Notes: generated from the sequence alone by a model not told the origin. 64,000 nt of DNA from Drosophila persimilis (GCF_003286085.1 NW_020825369.1:434001-498000); one strand, 5' to 3'. Counted from the first letter of the stretch, positions 33,439 through 46,525 are shown. Translations and numbers: made by a program.

Positions 33439-34757
33439 CTAAATCTTCAAATTATGTGCTGGTCGAATCGTGCATCGCCCGATCCTCTCCCAGACGAAAA
33501 CCTCAAAGATTTTCATTCACTTTGCTCTGCTGGGGTGCTGGGGTGTTGTGGTGCACGGGGCTGGGGGTCGCTCTGCTGCTGTCCCTTTTTTATGGCTGTC
33601 CAACCGAACGAAATAGAAAGAAGATGATCTCCTCTCCACCAGCTGGATGGAAAGGCCTTTCTAGGTCGACTTATCCAGCGATTAGTGGCTAGAAATAATC
33701 TCCTCTCTCTCTTCTGTTTATAATCAAAAGTAAAATGATTGCCATTTCGTGTTTTGGGTTTCGTTTCGTTTCGTTTTATTTATTTATTTTTTAGGTATTG
33801 TCTTTCTTTCTAGGAAGATGACCCAGTTGCTGGAGTTTTCGTTTCTCAGCTTGCGGTGAAGAAAGTAAGGGATTGGATCTGCCAGAAGCCAGAAGGCAGA
33901 AGCACAAGGAGATCCCCTGAGTAATTGGCAAGGGCTTGTGGTTGCAACGGAGCAGAATGAAGCGACTCGAATTTGGGGTTCCAAATATTGTTGTAACTTT
34001 CTTTGAACTAAGGAACTACGATTAGTCTGCGTTATATCTCAGTGAAGTTAAGGGAAAAATATATTTTAATTGCAACTATGATTATTTTCACTTCATTGTC
34101 TGGAGGAGTTATGTAGAATTTGTTTGTTTAAAATTAAAAATTAAAATTAACATTTTTTCATCCCATCACTACACCACCCAATGTTTAATGTACAGAAATA
34201 TAAGCAAATCATAATATAGCAAATTTAGAGCTATTCTTTAGCAAAAATTTGATCGTTCAACGTGACGTATTCGTGATGGCAAACCAATCAAAATTTGAGT
34301 CAATTGAAACCAATTGATTGAATCTTGACTGTCTTTTGCTAATATTTCTGAGTAAACTATTGAGGATTACTTAATTTTTCCATCTTAGATCGAGCCATAA
34401 TATGTGTATGTATGTAGGAATGTGAGTATATACTTTTTATATGTACCTTGCTTGGCTATCAAAGCAACGCGTCTCTGCAATCGATACATATTGGATGTGA
34501 TCTGGGTAAACTATTTGGAAAACTTCACTTAGTTGAAGAAGAAACTTCACGAATCTAAACAGTTCATTGTTTAAGATTTTACTTTTTTTTTGTATATCGA
34601 TTTGCTTGAAGATATTTTTAGCCACTATTTAGAACACTCGCGATGGAAAAAAAATTCAAAAAATAGTGTTTTTCTCTACTCTGGTGTTCTACGAAGTCAA
34701 AGTCGAAGTCCGCTGAAATCGAGTTTCGAGCGCCGCTGGAACCGCTCTTGAGCCGCT

Positions 34758-34795
34758 TTAACCGCTGGAGATGACGTGCAAAATTGAACTGAACT
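34758..34795 (-). promoter_or_regulatory. Candidate Inr + DPE core promoter
   Basis: On the minus strand three TCAGTT initiator matches are spaced five bases apart, with their A at 34800, 34795 and 34790. Taking 34790 as +1 puts GGTTA at +28 to +32 (34763-34759), an exact match to the DPE consensus RGWYV at the required spacing. There is no TATA box, as expected of a DPE promoter. The DNA beyond (34757-34690) is CpG-rich with repeated AGCGG, like a fly 5' leader. No coding exon or clear splice donor follows, so the transcript, if any, is undefined. Confidence 0.32.
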
Positions 34796-34945
34796 GAACT
34801 GAAAATTGAACTTCCTGCTGCTTGCAAAAAAATGGAAAAAAGAGCAGTGGAAGACGCTGGGGCAGAATGGCTAAAAATGTTATATCTCGAGATCGAAGAG
34901 GCAGAGGCAGAGGCGAGCCTCGTGTAGGAGTCTGTCTGCTCCAAG

Positions 34946-34977
34946 AACGGCACGGCACGGCACGGAACGGAACGGAG
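34946..34977. repeat. (ACGGC/ACGGA)n pentamer repeat
   Basis: Six pentamers changing from ACGGC to ACGGA. Confidence 0.85.
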
Positions 34978-35128
34978 CAACTGCAACTTGTTTGGTCTCT
35001 CGCTCTCGCTCTCTCTCTTTCTCTCTATATCTCTCCCTCTGTCTGTTTTTCCCTCTCTCATCGAGAGCAAAATAATCCAGTCGGGAGAAGAGAACGTTTT
35101 GCAGAAAACTAAACAGAAAAAATACTAA

Positions 35129-35169
35129 CTTCGAGGGTCGAAGCCTTAAATACCCTTGGGATCCCAAGG
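35129..35169 (+). mobile_element. Family D fragment (copy 2) with two dyads
   Basis: CTTCGA-GGG-TCGAAG (35129-35143) is followed by CCTTAAATA and a perfect 16-bp palindrome, CCTTGGGATCCCAAGG (35154-35169). The first part and the ATACCCTT match 15986-16012. It is probably the end of a small element. Confidence 0.38.
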
Positions 35170-36600
35170 CAGAACCATGAAGTCCATCGCCTTTCGTATA
35201 TTTTATGTATTTATATATTACAGCAAGTTGTGATATTTGATACAGAGTTAAAGAAGAAAACAGTAGTCAAACATTGATCAATTTGTAAGCACGGATATGG
35301 CAGTGTGGATACTGCCAGAACTGGAGTACCCTCTGGTACAAGGTGTATCAAAATAGCAAATATCTTCAACGAGGCATAAGGTAAACAAAACTTGCCAAAA
35401 GCGCGAAGGGGAAGGGGAAGGTTGGGGCAGAGAACGAGGGATGCAAAAAGTCGATGGAATAGATGGAAAGGAGAGACGTTGCAGCAGGCGGCAGGGCCGG
35501 GGACAAAGAAGAACTCGTTTCCATTGTCCATAGTTGGAGTTGGAGCATTACAATGTGTGTGGGGCTTAAGAGAAAACACGGCCGGAAAGAAAAGAGAGGC
35601 AGAGCAATGCTGCCAGTGGTCCAACAAGTTCGAAGCGAACTTGTTGGCAGGGATCGAGCTGCAACTGGTTCGACTGATACCGTTTGACAGTGAACTTGAG
35701 TTTCGAGCTGTCTTTGATATTGAGCTGGGGATTGGCAGATCGTTGCCAAGGGGACTCTTACATAGTATATCCAAGGAATTAGAACTAATCTACAGAACTC
35801 GTTCAACCCAAGGGATTCCTTTGAACAATGATGTGTAGTCTTATCATCCACCTTGCCATTAATTTGCCAGAAGACCACCGACTCCCTAAGCCATGACTAA
35901 GTACGAGCCATAAACCGATCCATAAACAAAATGCTCTGAGACCCCAACAACTACTGTTTGAGTACCACAAGATGTGTGCGATCGGATCGCCCACATTTTA
36001 ACGAGCCTCTCTCCGAAAGACGTTGAGATGACAATTTCATCCAATTATAGGGAAGGGGTAAGCCATGGAAGAGTTGTAAAAGTTGACACATAAAACGAGA
36101 TAAGAGGCGATTTCGGATTGCATTCGAAATCAATAATCAGATCGTTGTCGTTGCGTGTAAACGTGCCATAAAAAGCCATCAAAATTAGCCCACGGCCACG
36201 GACACGGCCTAGGACCAGCCATGCCCATGCCCTTACCCCAAGGGTCGTAAAATAAACCTAACCGATCCCCATCCTATTCGATGCGATCCGATGCGATCTG
36301 AGCCGATCCTCGAGGCAAATGTGCCATAAGCCATAAAGCGAGATTTGATGGTTACATTAACCAATAAAAATTGATAGAGAACATTTTCCAGCTTTTAATG
36401 CCCGTCCGAATGGGGCAACAAAGTTGGGGCCAGAACGTGAACGTGAATGTGAACGTGAACCTGACTTGACAACTCAACCAAAACAAAAAACCCATACCCA
36501 AACCCAAACCCAAAATCCAAATCCAAACAGAGTGCCAAAAAACATGAGAATAAAGATATGTACGAGTATGCCTGAATACTGTAAAGCGTGAGAACATATT
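35170..36600. other. Unique non-coding block, no simple repeats
   Basis: This stretch is nearly free of microsatellites. Frames of 150-190 codons exist on both strands at 35211-35878, but none has a recognisable domain and the two strands are equally open, so I do not call a gene. GCCATAAA octamers occur at 36165 and 36330. Confidence 0.45.
35621..35647. repeat. Perfect 12-bp inverted repeat, 3-base loop
   Basis: Arms CCAACAAGTTCG (35621-35632) and CGAACTTGTTGG (35636-35647) are exact complements around AAG. It is the longest perfect dyad with a short loop that I found in the window. Confidence 0.8.
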
Positions 36601-37668
36601 TATAGGTAAATTGAGATCTTTATCGGGCGGGTTGTAAATCTTCTTCAGCCCAAGAGCACGGATGCCAAAACACAGGTTTGGCATGTAAATTTCTTCTGTT
36701 CTGTTCTGCTCTGCTCTGGTGTGTTCTCCTCCCTTTCTGGCTACCAAAATATTTTGTCAGTAAGGCATAAATAAATTGCTTTGACTGCAAACTTTGACCT
36801 AATTTGGTCTTTGACTAGGGATACGAGTATTCGTACCCAGATCTGCAGAGTCAGTGTCAGTATTGTGTTGTGTTGTGTGTCGGTGGGCCTGTAGAAGTTT
36901 GTTGAACTTGATTAGGTCTTCTGGATGGGAAGGGGGGCGTTCCCTTTCTTGGCTTAGAAGATGTGTAAGATTTAGCTTTATTTCGGAATTTGGATTGGGG
37001 ATTTTTGGCATAGCTGCTGTGAGATATGATATATTGTCTTGACTGATGCTCAACAATTGCAAGTATTATTATCGCATTTCTTCATCATTTCGGTTCTTCA
37101 TTACATAACACTCCGTATAAATATCTTTAAAAATTTGCTAGCTTGCTGCCGGCTGCCTTATGCCACTCAACTTCAAGTGGAGAGACCACAACAAAATATA
37201 TCCCCCTCCCTTACCCATCAAGTCCTCCTCGACTTTACCGCCTCCTCCACTCAATGGTCATAGAAAAACATTTCACGAATTTTTTGTAGCCGAAAAAAAT
37301 GAACAAAACCCAAAACCAAACAAAAGAAAGCTCGCACGGGCCGCAGACAAAACTTTTGTGTGTGCGATCCCCGATCCCGATCCCGATTCCGATCCCCATC
37401 TGCAGAGCCCAGAGCCCAGAGTACCGAGTACCGAGCACAGGGTAAAGAGTAGAGTACAAAATCTACTTATTTTCGCATACAAAAATCATTAAATGCGATC
37501 ATTGAACTGCGATTTCGGCGGCCACGAAATATACCCCCGACAAAACATGGAGAGCTCAGGAGTCACGCAGAAAACATTAGACAACATCATCGCTTAAAAA
37601 TAAAAATTATGCCGAGAGACAGAACAGATTAGCCGCCAAATCAATAAAGGAAAATTAATCAAAAAAGG

Positions 37669-37711
37669 AGAGAAAGAGAGAGAGAGCGAGAGAGAGAGAG
37701 AGAGAGAGAGA
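37669..37711. repeat. (GA)n microsatellite, interrupted
   Basis: About twenty GA units with AAA and CGA breaks. Confidence 0.9.
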
Positions 37712-37937
37712 AAAGGAAAAAGCTTTGCTTAAATTTGTCACACAATTAAAATAAATTATTTAAGATTCCCCAATCATTAATTTCAATTTACAAACCCCCC
37801 CAAAAAAATACAAATAAAAATGAAGAACTACACAATTGAGGGGCGAAGAGGAATTTCAATTGGCATTTAATTGCGTTGAGAGGTTGAAAAGAGAATTCAT
37901 TGGCGACAGCCGCCATCCAATCGATACAGTTTCGATT

Positions 37938-37973
37938 CCACTCCCATTCCCATTCCCATTCCGATTCCGATTC
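37938..37973. repeat. (ATTCCC/ATTCCG)n hexamer repeat
   Basis: Six hexamers changing from ATTCCC to ATTCCG. Confidence 0.85.
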
Positions 37974-38894
37974 GGAGTCCGCTTCCAATTTTCGATTTCG
38001 ATTTCGTTTTGGTATGCCTAAAGCATTCTGACCTTCAGCACTCATTGAGATTTCGTTCACTTTACTTTATTCACTTATTTATACCGATATTTATTATGAT
38101 TATTATTGAATTTCCACTTTGGATTGCTGTGGCTGTTGCTCTTTTTTTTGGCTGGTTGTCAGTCGTTTAGAGGAATTCTAGGCTTCAAAGAGTTCAATGG
38201 TTTAATTAGTGTTGATATATTATTGAAAGATTTCGATTGCTGGAATAAATTGAGGGAATGTTTCTCCTACCTATCAGAAGTAATATTGTATATAAGGATT
38301 GTGGGCAATCTTTCGAGGCTTCTTCTGCCTCGGCAGTTACCTTCAGCTTCAGCTGTCAAATCTACTACTGGCTTCCTGACTCTTATCAGCTTATATTTTG
38401 TACTCGCGTCAACTTGTTATTCGTTCGGTCATTAGTTCCAATCGATCGTTCTCATCGTCTCCTTCTCTGCCGGTGCCTGCTTTTTTGGTGTTCTTCATAT
38501 TATTATGGGCAATGATCGTGTCTAAATGAAATCTATTTTTTTTTCATAGTCCGAGCATCGACAAAAACAACATTTTCTTCTTCGACTCATTCATGGCTAA
38601 TTTGGCATTGGCCAGAAGAAGGCAATAAAGCCCCACTAATGCGATTACATTACAGGCCTTACCCCAGCCTCTTCCCAGAAACCGCCTAACACAGACAAAG
38701 AGCCGCTCAAAGCCAGGCCCAACTAATAATAAAAGTGAAAAAAAAACACACAGAAATTCATACGCGGCGGAGACAAGTCGCTGACCACAAATAAATAATA
38801 CGAGTATTATTTACCCAGAGTGGTTGCCTTTAAGAAATTTCTAAAGTCAATGAACGTTGCGTAATTTCAATTAGGGGCTTTGTGAGGGGCGAGA

Positions 38895-38916
38895 CGGAGG
38901 AGGAGGAGGAGGAGGG
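38895..38916. repeat. (GGA)n trinucleotide repeat
   Basis: About seven GGA units. Confidence 0.88.
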
Positions 38917-39317
38917 CGAGGATTCTCTTTCGGAAATGACGAGAATGAAATTGCATTTAATATTTTGAGTCGAATGTAATTAGGGCTGGCTGTGCGAAGT
39001 GGCCAGAAAGCGAACTAAAACGAACTAATGACAATGGAGGTCATCAGACTTACCCAACATGATACGTCCATATACACATTTCTATACGAAATCCTCAACA
39101 AAGGCAGACCTTATACAATATGTGCCAAGAGATGGCGGATAGCATGTTCTTGACTTACCTAAAATTAAAGGAAAAGCAAGTCAAGTGTATTAGATTAATA
39201 ATTGATACAAATACAAGCAAGGTTAAGGGGAAATATCAGAAAATTAATCACTTATAAACTAGAGCTGGCAAGCGCATTACATCGAATCTTTCACCCTAAA
39301 AGGACCGCACGAAGCAG

Positions 39318-39362
39318 GCATCGAAAATTTCGGGTTTTATTCCCCGCTCACTCTCGATTGTA
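39318..39362 (+). mobile_element. Family B element fragment (copy 2)
   Basis: It has GCATCGAAAATTTCGGGTTT, then TATTCC, then CCGCTCACTCTCG. It shares GAAAATTTCGG and CGCTCACTCTC with copy 3 at the same spacing. Non-coding. Confidence 0.5.
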
Positions 39363-42300
39363 TTAGCCAGAAAGCCACACACATTTGCTGGTATTTAGAT
39401 TTTCCTTCTGCCAAAATCAAAACATTGAGTTTAATAATTTGATATTAATCGAAGGGCCCCTATGGCTTAATCGTTCGGCCATTGGATCCCCCCATTGTGT
39501 ATCGGATCCTTTTGAAGCCGAAACCCCTGGCAAAAACCACATTCTTTCGATTCGCACTCATTCACTTTCGGTTTTCGGTGGAGTGACTTTTGCTACTATT
39601 TTGTGGGGCCTTTTTTGCTTGGCATTTCCTTTGTCTGCCATGCGTCACAAGTCACAATCGATTAGGTCAGAATACTCGCAATTGACTGATTTTTCAGCTT
39701 CAAATTTTGTGGGCAAACATTTTTAAATATTTCTTGTTGCCATTTCTTGAGCCATCATAATTCGCCGTGACAGCAATGGGCATAACTCTTGTTTTTCTTG
39801 TTTGTTTTGTTTTGTGTGTGTTTTCTTTATGGATGGATTTGGTGGGGGCTAATCTTGAAAAACGTAAGAAAAATAACAAAAAGACAGGCGAAATATACAA
39901 AAATAATTTATAGTTGTAGATGTAGTTGTCGGCTTATATAAATGTGAAATTAATTGCTTAATTAAGTGGAATGGATTGCGAGAGTTTACACAAAAACGAA
40001 ACATAAACGAAACGGAATGGTATGGAAATCTTCAGCGCAGTTGGTTGTCTGACAGTTTTATCACATTATTAATTAGAAATAGAGCTGGAGATGGAGATGG
40101 AGCTGAAGCTGGAGCTGGGTCTGGGTCCCAGGCTGCAGCTCATGGCCGGAATGGCCGATACCGGGAATAGGTCGCTCTTTATTTGCAAGTTATCTGTTGT
40201 GGCTATGGCTGTGGCTGTGGCTGTGCCCGTCCGTGCCTGTGACCGAGGCTATGGCTGTGCAGTTCCTTTGAGATGTGTGTGCGCATCTGTCAGGTTTTCC
40301 ACGCCCTCGTCTGGTTCTAAACTGTCAACGTGGCCATAATTCATAATAAAGCGGCAACGGCGCCGTCGATTCTTGTTGCTGTTCTTGTTTCTGTGGTTGC
40401 CTACGGTTGCCTTTGCCTACGCTAAATGTCCACAACGACGCGGCAAATACACAGAGCGCAACAGGGCAGCCCCAGCCGCAGCCCCAGCCACAGCCACAGC
40501 CACGGCCAAAGAGAAGGAGCGAGCGAGGTACGGGGAACTCCACTCCACTCAGTCAAGTCAACAAAAGGCATTTTGCAAACCGATTGCAAAAATGGAAAGG
40601 AGACTTTTCGACCTAGGGCTAAACCGAAGCCTGAATGCCCTGCAAAAGGGCGCACTCTGGCAATTCATTCATAAACTATTCAGTCCATGATGGAAAGCGA
40701 AAATCATATATTTGTTTTGAAGAAGTAAATGGAAAACCAATCCATACCAATACATATATGTTCCAATAGTTCACATATGGTTCTTTTGAAGCTCAAACCA
40801 AAGCTATCCTTAGAATCGCTCAGGTACATATAGGTGAGACTTATAAGTGGCTTAGGTGACATATAGCCCACTGACGGGTGAGAGCATTTACCCAGAGTCC
40901 GCAATATTGGTAGAGTTGGCTGATATTGTTGTCATGGCCATATATAGCTGTATATATCCACAGGTATAGGTGTAGCCGGGTTTCTATTTGCTGCCTTTTG
41001 TTATCGCCCAACGTCCGCGGATCGGATGGGGGAGAAGCTGCTACAAATTGTTGAATCGTTGACTCAGCCTTTTGCTGCCTTGTGCAAATTGTTCGATGCA
41101 TTTGTTACCAAAAAAAAAAAAGAAAGACAAAACAATATTTCCCCCCCACCCTCCTCCACCAAATGAATAAGAGATTTATGGCGGAGAGCCAACAGTATAG
41201 TATAGTATATTGTTTCCATAGGCGAAAATAGTTTTTAAATTGCAGAAAACCAAATAAAAGAGAGCGCAAGTGGGGAAAATATCTAGAAAACAAATGGTTG
41301 AATTGGAAATATTCCCAAAAAAATGTTTAAGGTCCGGGTTGTTTCTTCTGGTGTAGGCTGGGAGGATATTGATGGGCAAGAATCATCTAGGCCCAACTTT
41401 CAGTCTCAGTCCCCACATAGGCTGCTGCAAATGCAGCAAACTTTCCCCTTTTCCCTTGCAGCATCTTATTAGAGATGCTCCCTGCTCCCCATTAGAGATT
41501 CGCTTTGGCCAATAATAAATTCAGAATGCTGCAAACACATTTCGCTCTGGCTCTCGCCATGGCCGTATCAATGGCCAACTGTCCGACCGGAGATCCAGCA
41601 ATGGCCATGGCCATGGCAGCGAGAGAAGAAATGCAATTACAAATAATATGCAACTTGGTCGTTTATCTTTATCTTATTTATGAAAACGACAACAAACCGA
41701 CAAATGCAATTTATGTGTTTGTTGCTGGTCAATGCAAAAGGGCAACGCCAGCGGGGCATGGCGGGGATCGGGATCCACCATGGAAACGAGAAGCATTTGC
41801 AGGCAGCTGCCACACGATGGGATGAGGTTGAGGATGGGGATGGAAGCTTCAGCGTCAAATAATGCTGCATAATGAACAATGAAGAGGGGCAGGGGCAGAG
41901 GCAGACACAGAGGCAGAAGCTGAGGGAGACGAGGCCCAAATGCTGATAGAAGGGGCTATGGGGCAGATGACTCTCCCCGAAAAAAAAACAACAACAAAAA
42001 AATAGGAAAAATGGCAAAAAGAAATGAAAAGCGTTGCCCAACTAGGAAGAAGAAGTGGCAACAATTGTCGGGGCATTAGAGATAGATAGAAGGCGAAACG
42101 AAAACAAAAATAAATAAATAAAAGAGAATGCCAGGCGATTTGTTGAAAGTGTGGAAGTGCCTGCACAGTGGATCAAAGCTAGTATATCCACAAAAGAAAA
42201 AACTATCTATCCTCCAGGGAAGTAGGGAGGTTGAACAAAAAAGTTATCTTTTTGAAGATATAATAACAAAAGAAGGGAAATTTATGATGTCCAAGGAATG

Positions 42301-43045
42301 AGCAAAACTCTGAAGACAAAAACTATCACTCTATGGTATTAAAAAGTTTTGGAACGTCGTCGTTTTGGATATTTTACCAACGATCGAATGGAGTTCGCTG
42401 TGGGATTGCCCTTTAGAATATTCATTCATTTAGGAAAGCAATCTATGTCTGGGCCTATGACTAAATGTATTCCCAAGGAGTGAAAAATATAGTACTACTG
42501 CTAACGTGTACCACAGTGCCTCACCAAAGACAGCGGCAGGGCCAGAGTCCGCCGTCCGCAGTCTGCAGTCCTTGGTGCATCATCGAGTGGCATTGAGATT
42601 GGGGAATTGGGGATTGTGTTCAGTAACAGAGTGGAAAAGTGTGACTATACTGAGCTTAACGGCTCAGAGTTAGGGTTGGGCCCCAAAATACACCTGGAAG
42701 TAGGAAGTGCCTTGCAACACACAGAAATCTCAACAAAAAAATGAGAAAAAATCCCTTTTGGTTAGGATGGGAGCTGAAGCTCTCTTTCATCTCCTCCTGG
42801 CCGGAAAGCAAACGGCGTAGAGCACGCAAAAAATCAACAAAAATAAATCGCGCTTTATGGTCGGGCGGAGCAACAGCCGAGAGGAGCGGCTGGAGCTGCA
42901 GCAAATGGCTGCAACTTGCAACAAATATTGCGTTTAATAAGCGCAGGGCTAGAAACAAAGGGCCATGGCATGGCTTGGCCCCCAACCTGTTGCCAATTGC
43001 AAAGAGGGATCGGGCCTGGCTCTGGCTTTTGGTCCGGGTCTGAGC

Positions 43046-43100
43046 AGGGACTGGGACTTGGACTGCGACTGGGACTGGGACTGCGACTGGGCCTGGGCCT
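43046..43100. repeat. (GGGACT/GCGACT)n hexamer repeat
   Basis: About nine hexamers on the theme GGGACT. The complementary CCCAGT array lies 250 bases downstream at 43338-43362. Confidence 0.85.
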
Positions 43101-43557
43101 TAGTCGCATCTTCTATTGATAGTCAATGACATTTGGTGTTTGGCTTGTGGCAGCAGCAACCGGAGCCGGAGCTGCCACAGTTGCGCTCGAGCCGAGAGAG
43201 GTGGCCATAAAAAAGAGCCCAAGCTTCTTTGTTGCTGCTTCTGCTTGGGCTGCTGCCGTGACTGCCATTGAAATCCTATAAAAATGTTATCTTAATGGTT
43301 TTTATGTTAGCGAAAGCCATTAAAACAACAAAAGCCCAGGCCCAGTCCCAGTCCCAGTCCCAGGAAGGAGCTCTGCGATGCGACTTTGCCACATGCAACA
43401 GGCTGCTGCTGCTACTGCAACAAGCCGCCACTTCTTCTGCTTCTTCCTGCAAATAAAGTAGGATTTTACTCAATTGTACGATTGATCAGCAGACAAGAAA
43501 AAAGGGAAAAGAGATGAAAAAGTAAAGGAAGCCAAATGTTGGCTTGGCTTGGGTTGG

Positions 43558-43590
43558 GCCCATCGGCCCATCGGCCCATCGGCCCATTGG
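43558..43590. repeat. (GCCCATCG)n 8-bp minisatellite
   Basis: Four 8-bp units, the last diverged. Confidence 0.88.
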
Positions 43591-44786
43591 GTCTAGGTTT
43601 AAGTTAGGGTTTTGGCTTAGGTCCTAGGTACAGGGCTCGATGCAGATTACGGAGCTGCGAGCTTGAGCTATTTGCTTGATCGGTTTCGGGGATAGGGGAT
43701 CGGCCATATGGGGAGGCAGCCCAGTAAATTATTATATTATCAACAATAAAAAAAATCTACGGAATTTTAGCTGGGACTTAAGGGACCATTATTTAGGAAA
43801 TGCAATTGATATTGATAATACGAGTCCGTGACCTTTTGAATATCCCGCCTCCTAATTGATGGGCCAAAACTACATCTGTCAAAAGGCATTTATCAGCAGA
43901 TTCCTCTTAATTTGAAGACAAAATGGAAAAGAGTGAATTTCATGTGCTCATTAGTGCTCAAACACTATGAGAACTCTTCACCATCAATTCAATGGTAAAA
44001 AAGTGACACAAACGATGCCGAAACTCATGGGCTTCCTACGGAAAAAATTTAAAAAATTGCTGATTAAAATAATCTTAACAAAATTTATAAAATAAATAAA
44101 AATAAAATAAAAAGGAAAAAATAAGAAATGTTATAGAAAAATTATCTTTTCTCTTTTTACTCGCCAGTCACTGTTTATTTGAGCAAAATATCAAAATATA
44201 AGTGCAATATTTTTCTAAAACTGATGTATAAATCTTATGAGAATGGTCTACATTTTCATTCTCAATTTCTCGTTTGGCTTAACTTTAATCAAATTTCACT
44301 AATCCTTGAAATGCAGGGCTTCTGTTCTAACCAGAAATCAGCCGCACCAAAAGAATCCATTCACACGATGTCCCCGCCACTGTCGCAGCGGCCCATCATC
44401 CAATATTCCACTTGAGCACGACAGATGGCCAAAACGAAAAAACAGAAAAAAAAACAAAAACAAAAACATTCGAAAACCAAACAACCTACCGCAGTGTCGG
44501 ACAAAGCTCAACAGCCAACAAGGGAACATTTTGAGAGCCATTGTCAGCTTAAATGTCCCCCTTCCATCAGGCCCCCCCCCCCTGGCAGCTATCAGTTAAC
44601 GTTTTTATCAGGCGTATTTTTGGTTTTGGTCTTTTTGATTATTTAAATAAAAACAAATTGTAAATATTTGCAAAAAGGCTATACGGAAGCTGTATTTTAA
44701 CCCGTTTAATATGCAGCGGCTTAAATTTATTAATAAATATTTTAAAAGAATAAAGGCCGCGGGCTGTTGAAGGAGAGCAGCGAATT

Positions 44787-44819
44787 TACGAGAACGAGTA
44801 CGAGTACGAGTACGAGTAT
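44787..44819. repeat. (ACGAGT)n hexamer repeat
   Basis: Five hexamers, making three overlapping TACGAGTA octamers. Confidence 0.9.
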
Positions 44820-44919
44820 ATTGCCAAGTGAAGTGAAGTGCGACAGCTGCCGGTTTCAAGTGGGCTCAGAACAGCATCAAAAACGAGCAGAAAATCGTTG
44901 CCAAACTTGAGCACCGAGG

Positions 44920-44985
44920 CGTTCGATACCCTTGCACATCGGCGCAAGCGAGTGAGCCAGGGGGCGGCTTGCCACCAGTATTGAA
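44920..44985 (+). mobile_element. Family A element fragment (copy 7)
   Basis: CGATACCCTTGCACATCGGCG leads into CAAGCGAGTGAGCCAGGGGG and ends CTTGCCACCAGTATTGAAAA. It has the full order of family landmarks, including the ATACCC edge. Non-coding. Confidence 0.6.
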
Positions 44986-45508
44986 AAGAGAGCACTTTTG
45001 AAAGACGACTTTGTATAAACTTGTAGGCCAATAGCTTCAACTGTTATAATCAGCTGAAATCTCTTACTTCTTTTGCTTATATCAAACATCTAGGGACAAT
45101 TAAATTACCTTCTATAAGGGTATGAAAGGTTCCTTCCTCGTATTTATGCATATGTATCTCTCGGTACTTGGGGAGCCATCAACTGTCGTCCGTCAAGTTG
45201 AAGCACAGTCTGAGCAACCTGCCAAGGAAGCCTTCTTCGAAATGGAACTCCAAATATTTGACAAATAAGAATTAACCATAAGATCAACCGCAAACAAGGA
45301 AAAATACATATGCGATGCGCTGAGCTTTGGATTCAAGGGTTTCTCAAGGTGAGGAAACGATCTATCGCCCCAGACATAGGCCCACAATCACAATCCTTAC
45401 CATTATCGGGCATACTGATGCCAATTTCTGAGAAGCCTCTACTCTCGTGGAACCGCAACTAATTGCATTTCCTATGAAATGCTTAAACCTAGAAATTATG
45501 AGAAAGAC

Positions 45509-45528
45509 AGAGAGAGAGAGAGAGAGAG
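45509..45528. repeat. (GA)n microsatellite
   Basis: Ten GA units. Confidence 0.9.
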
Positions 45529-46525
45529 TGGGGGTAGGGGTAGGCTGAGAGAGCTCAGCAAAAACAACTTCATTCAGAAGCATCAAAAGCTATTTAAGAT
45601 CTTTGACACTTCATTTACAATGGAAATGAGAAGCCGCCCTCTCCCTCTATCTCTCTCTCTTTCCCACACACGCACATACACACACACACTCTGCCATTAA
45701 GTGCAGTTCGTGCTAAGCTCGGCAAAAGGCAGACAAAAAGCCATAAAGAACGAGCGAGAAAATAAAACAAAAATTGAAAATAAAGTATTGCAGCTATACT
45801 AAAAACCTGAAACTGAAACCCGAGTACTGTTCCCGTATGCTGGTCGATCCGAAAACAAAAACAAAAAAAAACTAAAAAAAAAAAAAAAACTTTCGCATAG
45901 AGTTCTCAAAAGTGTTGATGAGGGAGCAGAGCAGAGACAAGAGACCCGAACAATGTCGGGGGTGTCGGTGTCTGGTCCAAGTGGCGACCAAGTGTCGCAC
46001 GACCTGGCTCCAATGCCCTCCTCGTGGGTACCGTCCCTCCTCGGAATTCCTGGAACTGCATTCAAACTAGCAGAACGGAGTAATTTTTTTGACTGATTTG
46101 CAAAACAAAACAAAAAAATAATAAAAGCCCCAACAGGAACAAACAACACAAGGAGTTATAACTTTATTGTCGATAAGGATAGTGTTGGATATGTCCTTTT
46201 GAGATGAAAGATGAAAGAGAGATGGGGGCTAATTACTAAAGTGAATATGTTTCGATTATTAGAATGCAAAATACAGTCACCCACATGGAGGCATTAGTCA
46301 TCAAAGTACATATCTCTGCGTTTTATTGAAATTTGGGCATCCCCGCACCCCACACCACAGCACAACCAAAGGCTGAAAGAGAAGAAAAAGGTGTGAAATC
46401 CACGCACGGCAAAAAGTAAGGAGCATCGGTGGTGAGGAGGGGTAAGAAAGAGCAAAAACAGAAAAAGAGAGCAGCCAAACGCGGCGCCTGCCGCAGATAT
46501 TTATGAGTGACTGGCGGAATGGCGC

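Larger units (their letters stand above)
31324..34620. other. Non-coding stretch
   Basis: No gene is supported. Repeats are GGAGTA near 31545, GACGCA at 32070, GGAGCT at 32283, TTTGG at 33298 and CTGA/CTCGA at 33394. The intervals 32.6-33.1 kb and 34.0-34.6 kb are AT-rich and plain. Confidence 0.55.
36601..39317. other. Non-coding stretch
   Basis: No gene is supported. It holds a GA tract at 37669, ATTCCC/ATTCCG hexamers at 37938 and GGA units at 38895. The interval 39.0-39.3 kb is AT-rich. Confidence 0.55.
39363..44919. other. Non-coding stretch
   Basis: No gene is supported. 40.0-40.5 kb has GGAGCT, GGCTGT and CACAGC-type hexamers. 42.2-42.5 kb and 43.7-44.3 kb are AT-rich and plain. A 9-bp dyad, AGCCCAAGC/GCTTGGGCT with an 18-base loop, is at 43216-43251. 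Confidence 0.55.

Noticed and set aside
35211-35878. Frames of 148-187 codons on both strands
   Set aside because: Parts look protein-like, but both strands are equally open and nothing is recognisable. Kept only as a unique block.
45146-45268. 40-codon ATG frame on the plus strand
   Set aside because: Balanced amino-acid content, but chance length and no known relative. The opposite strand has a longer frame.
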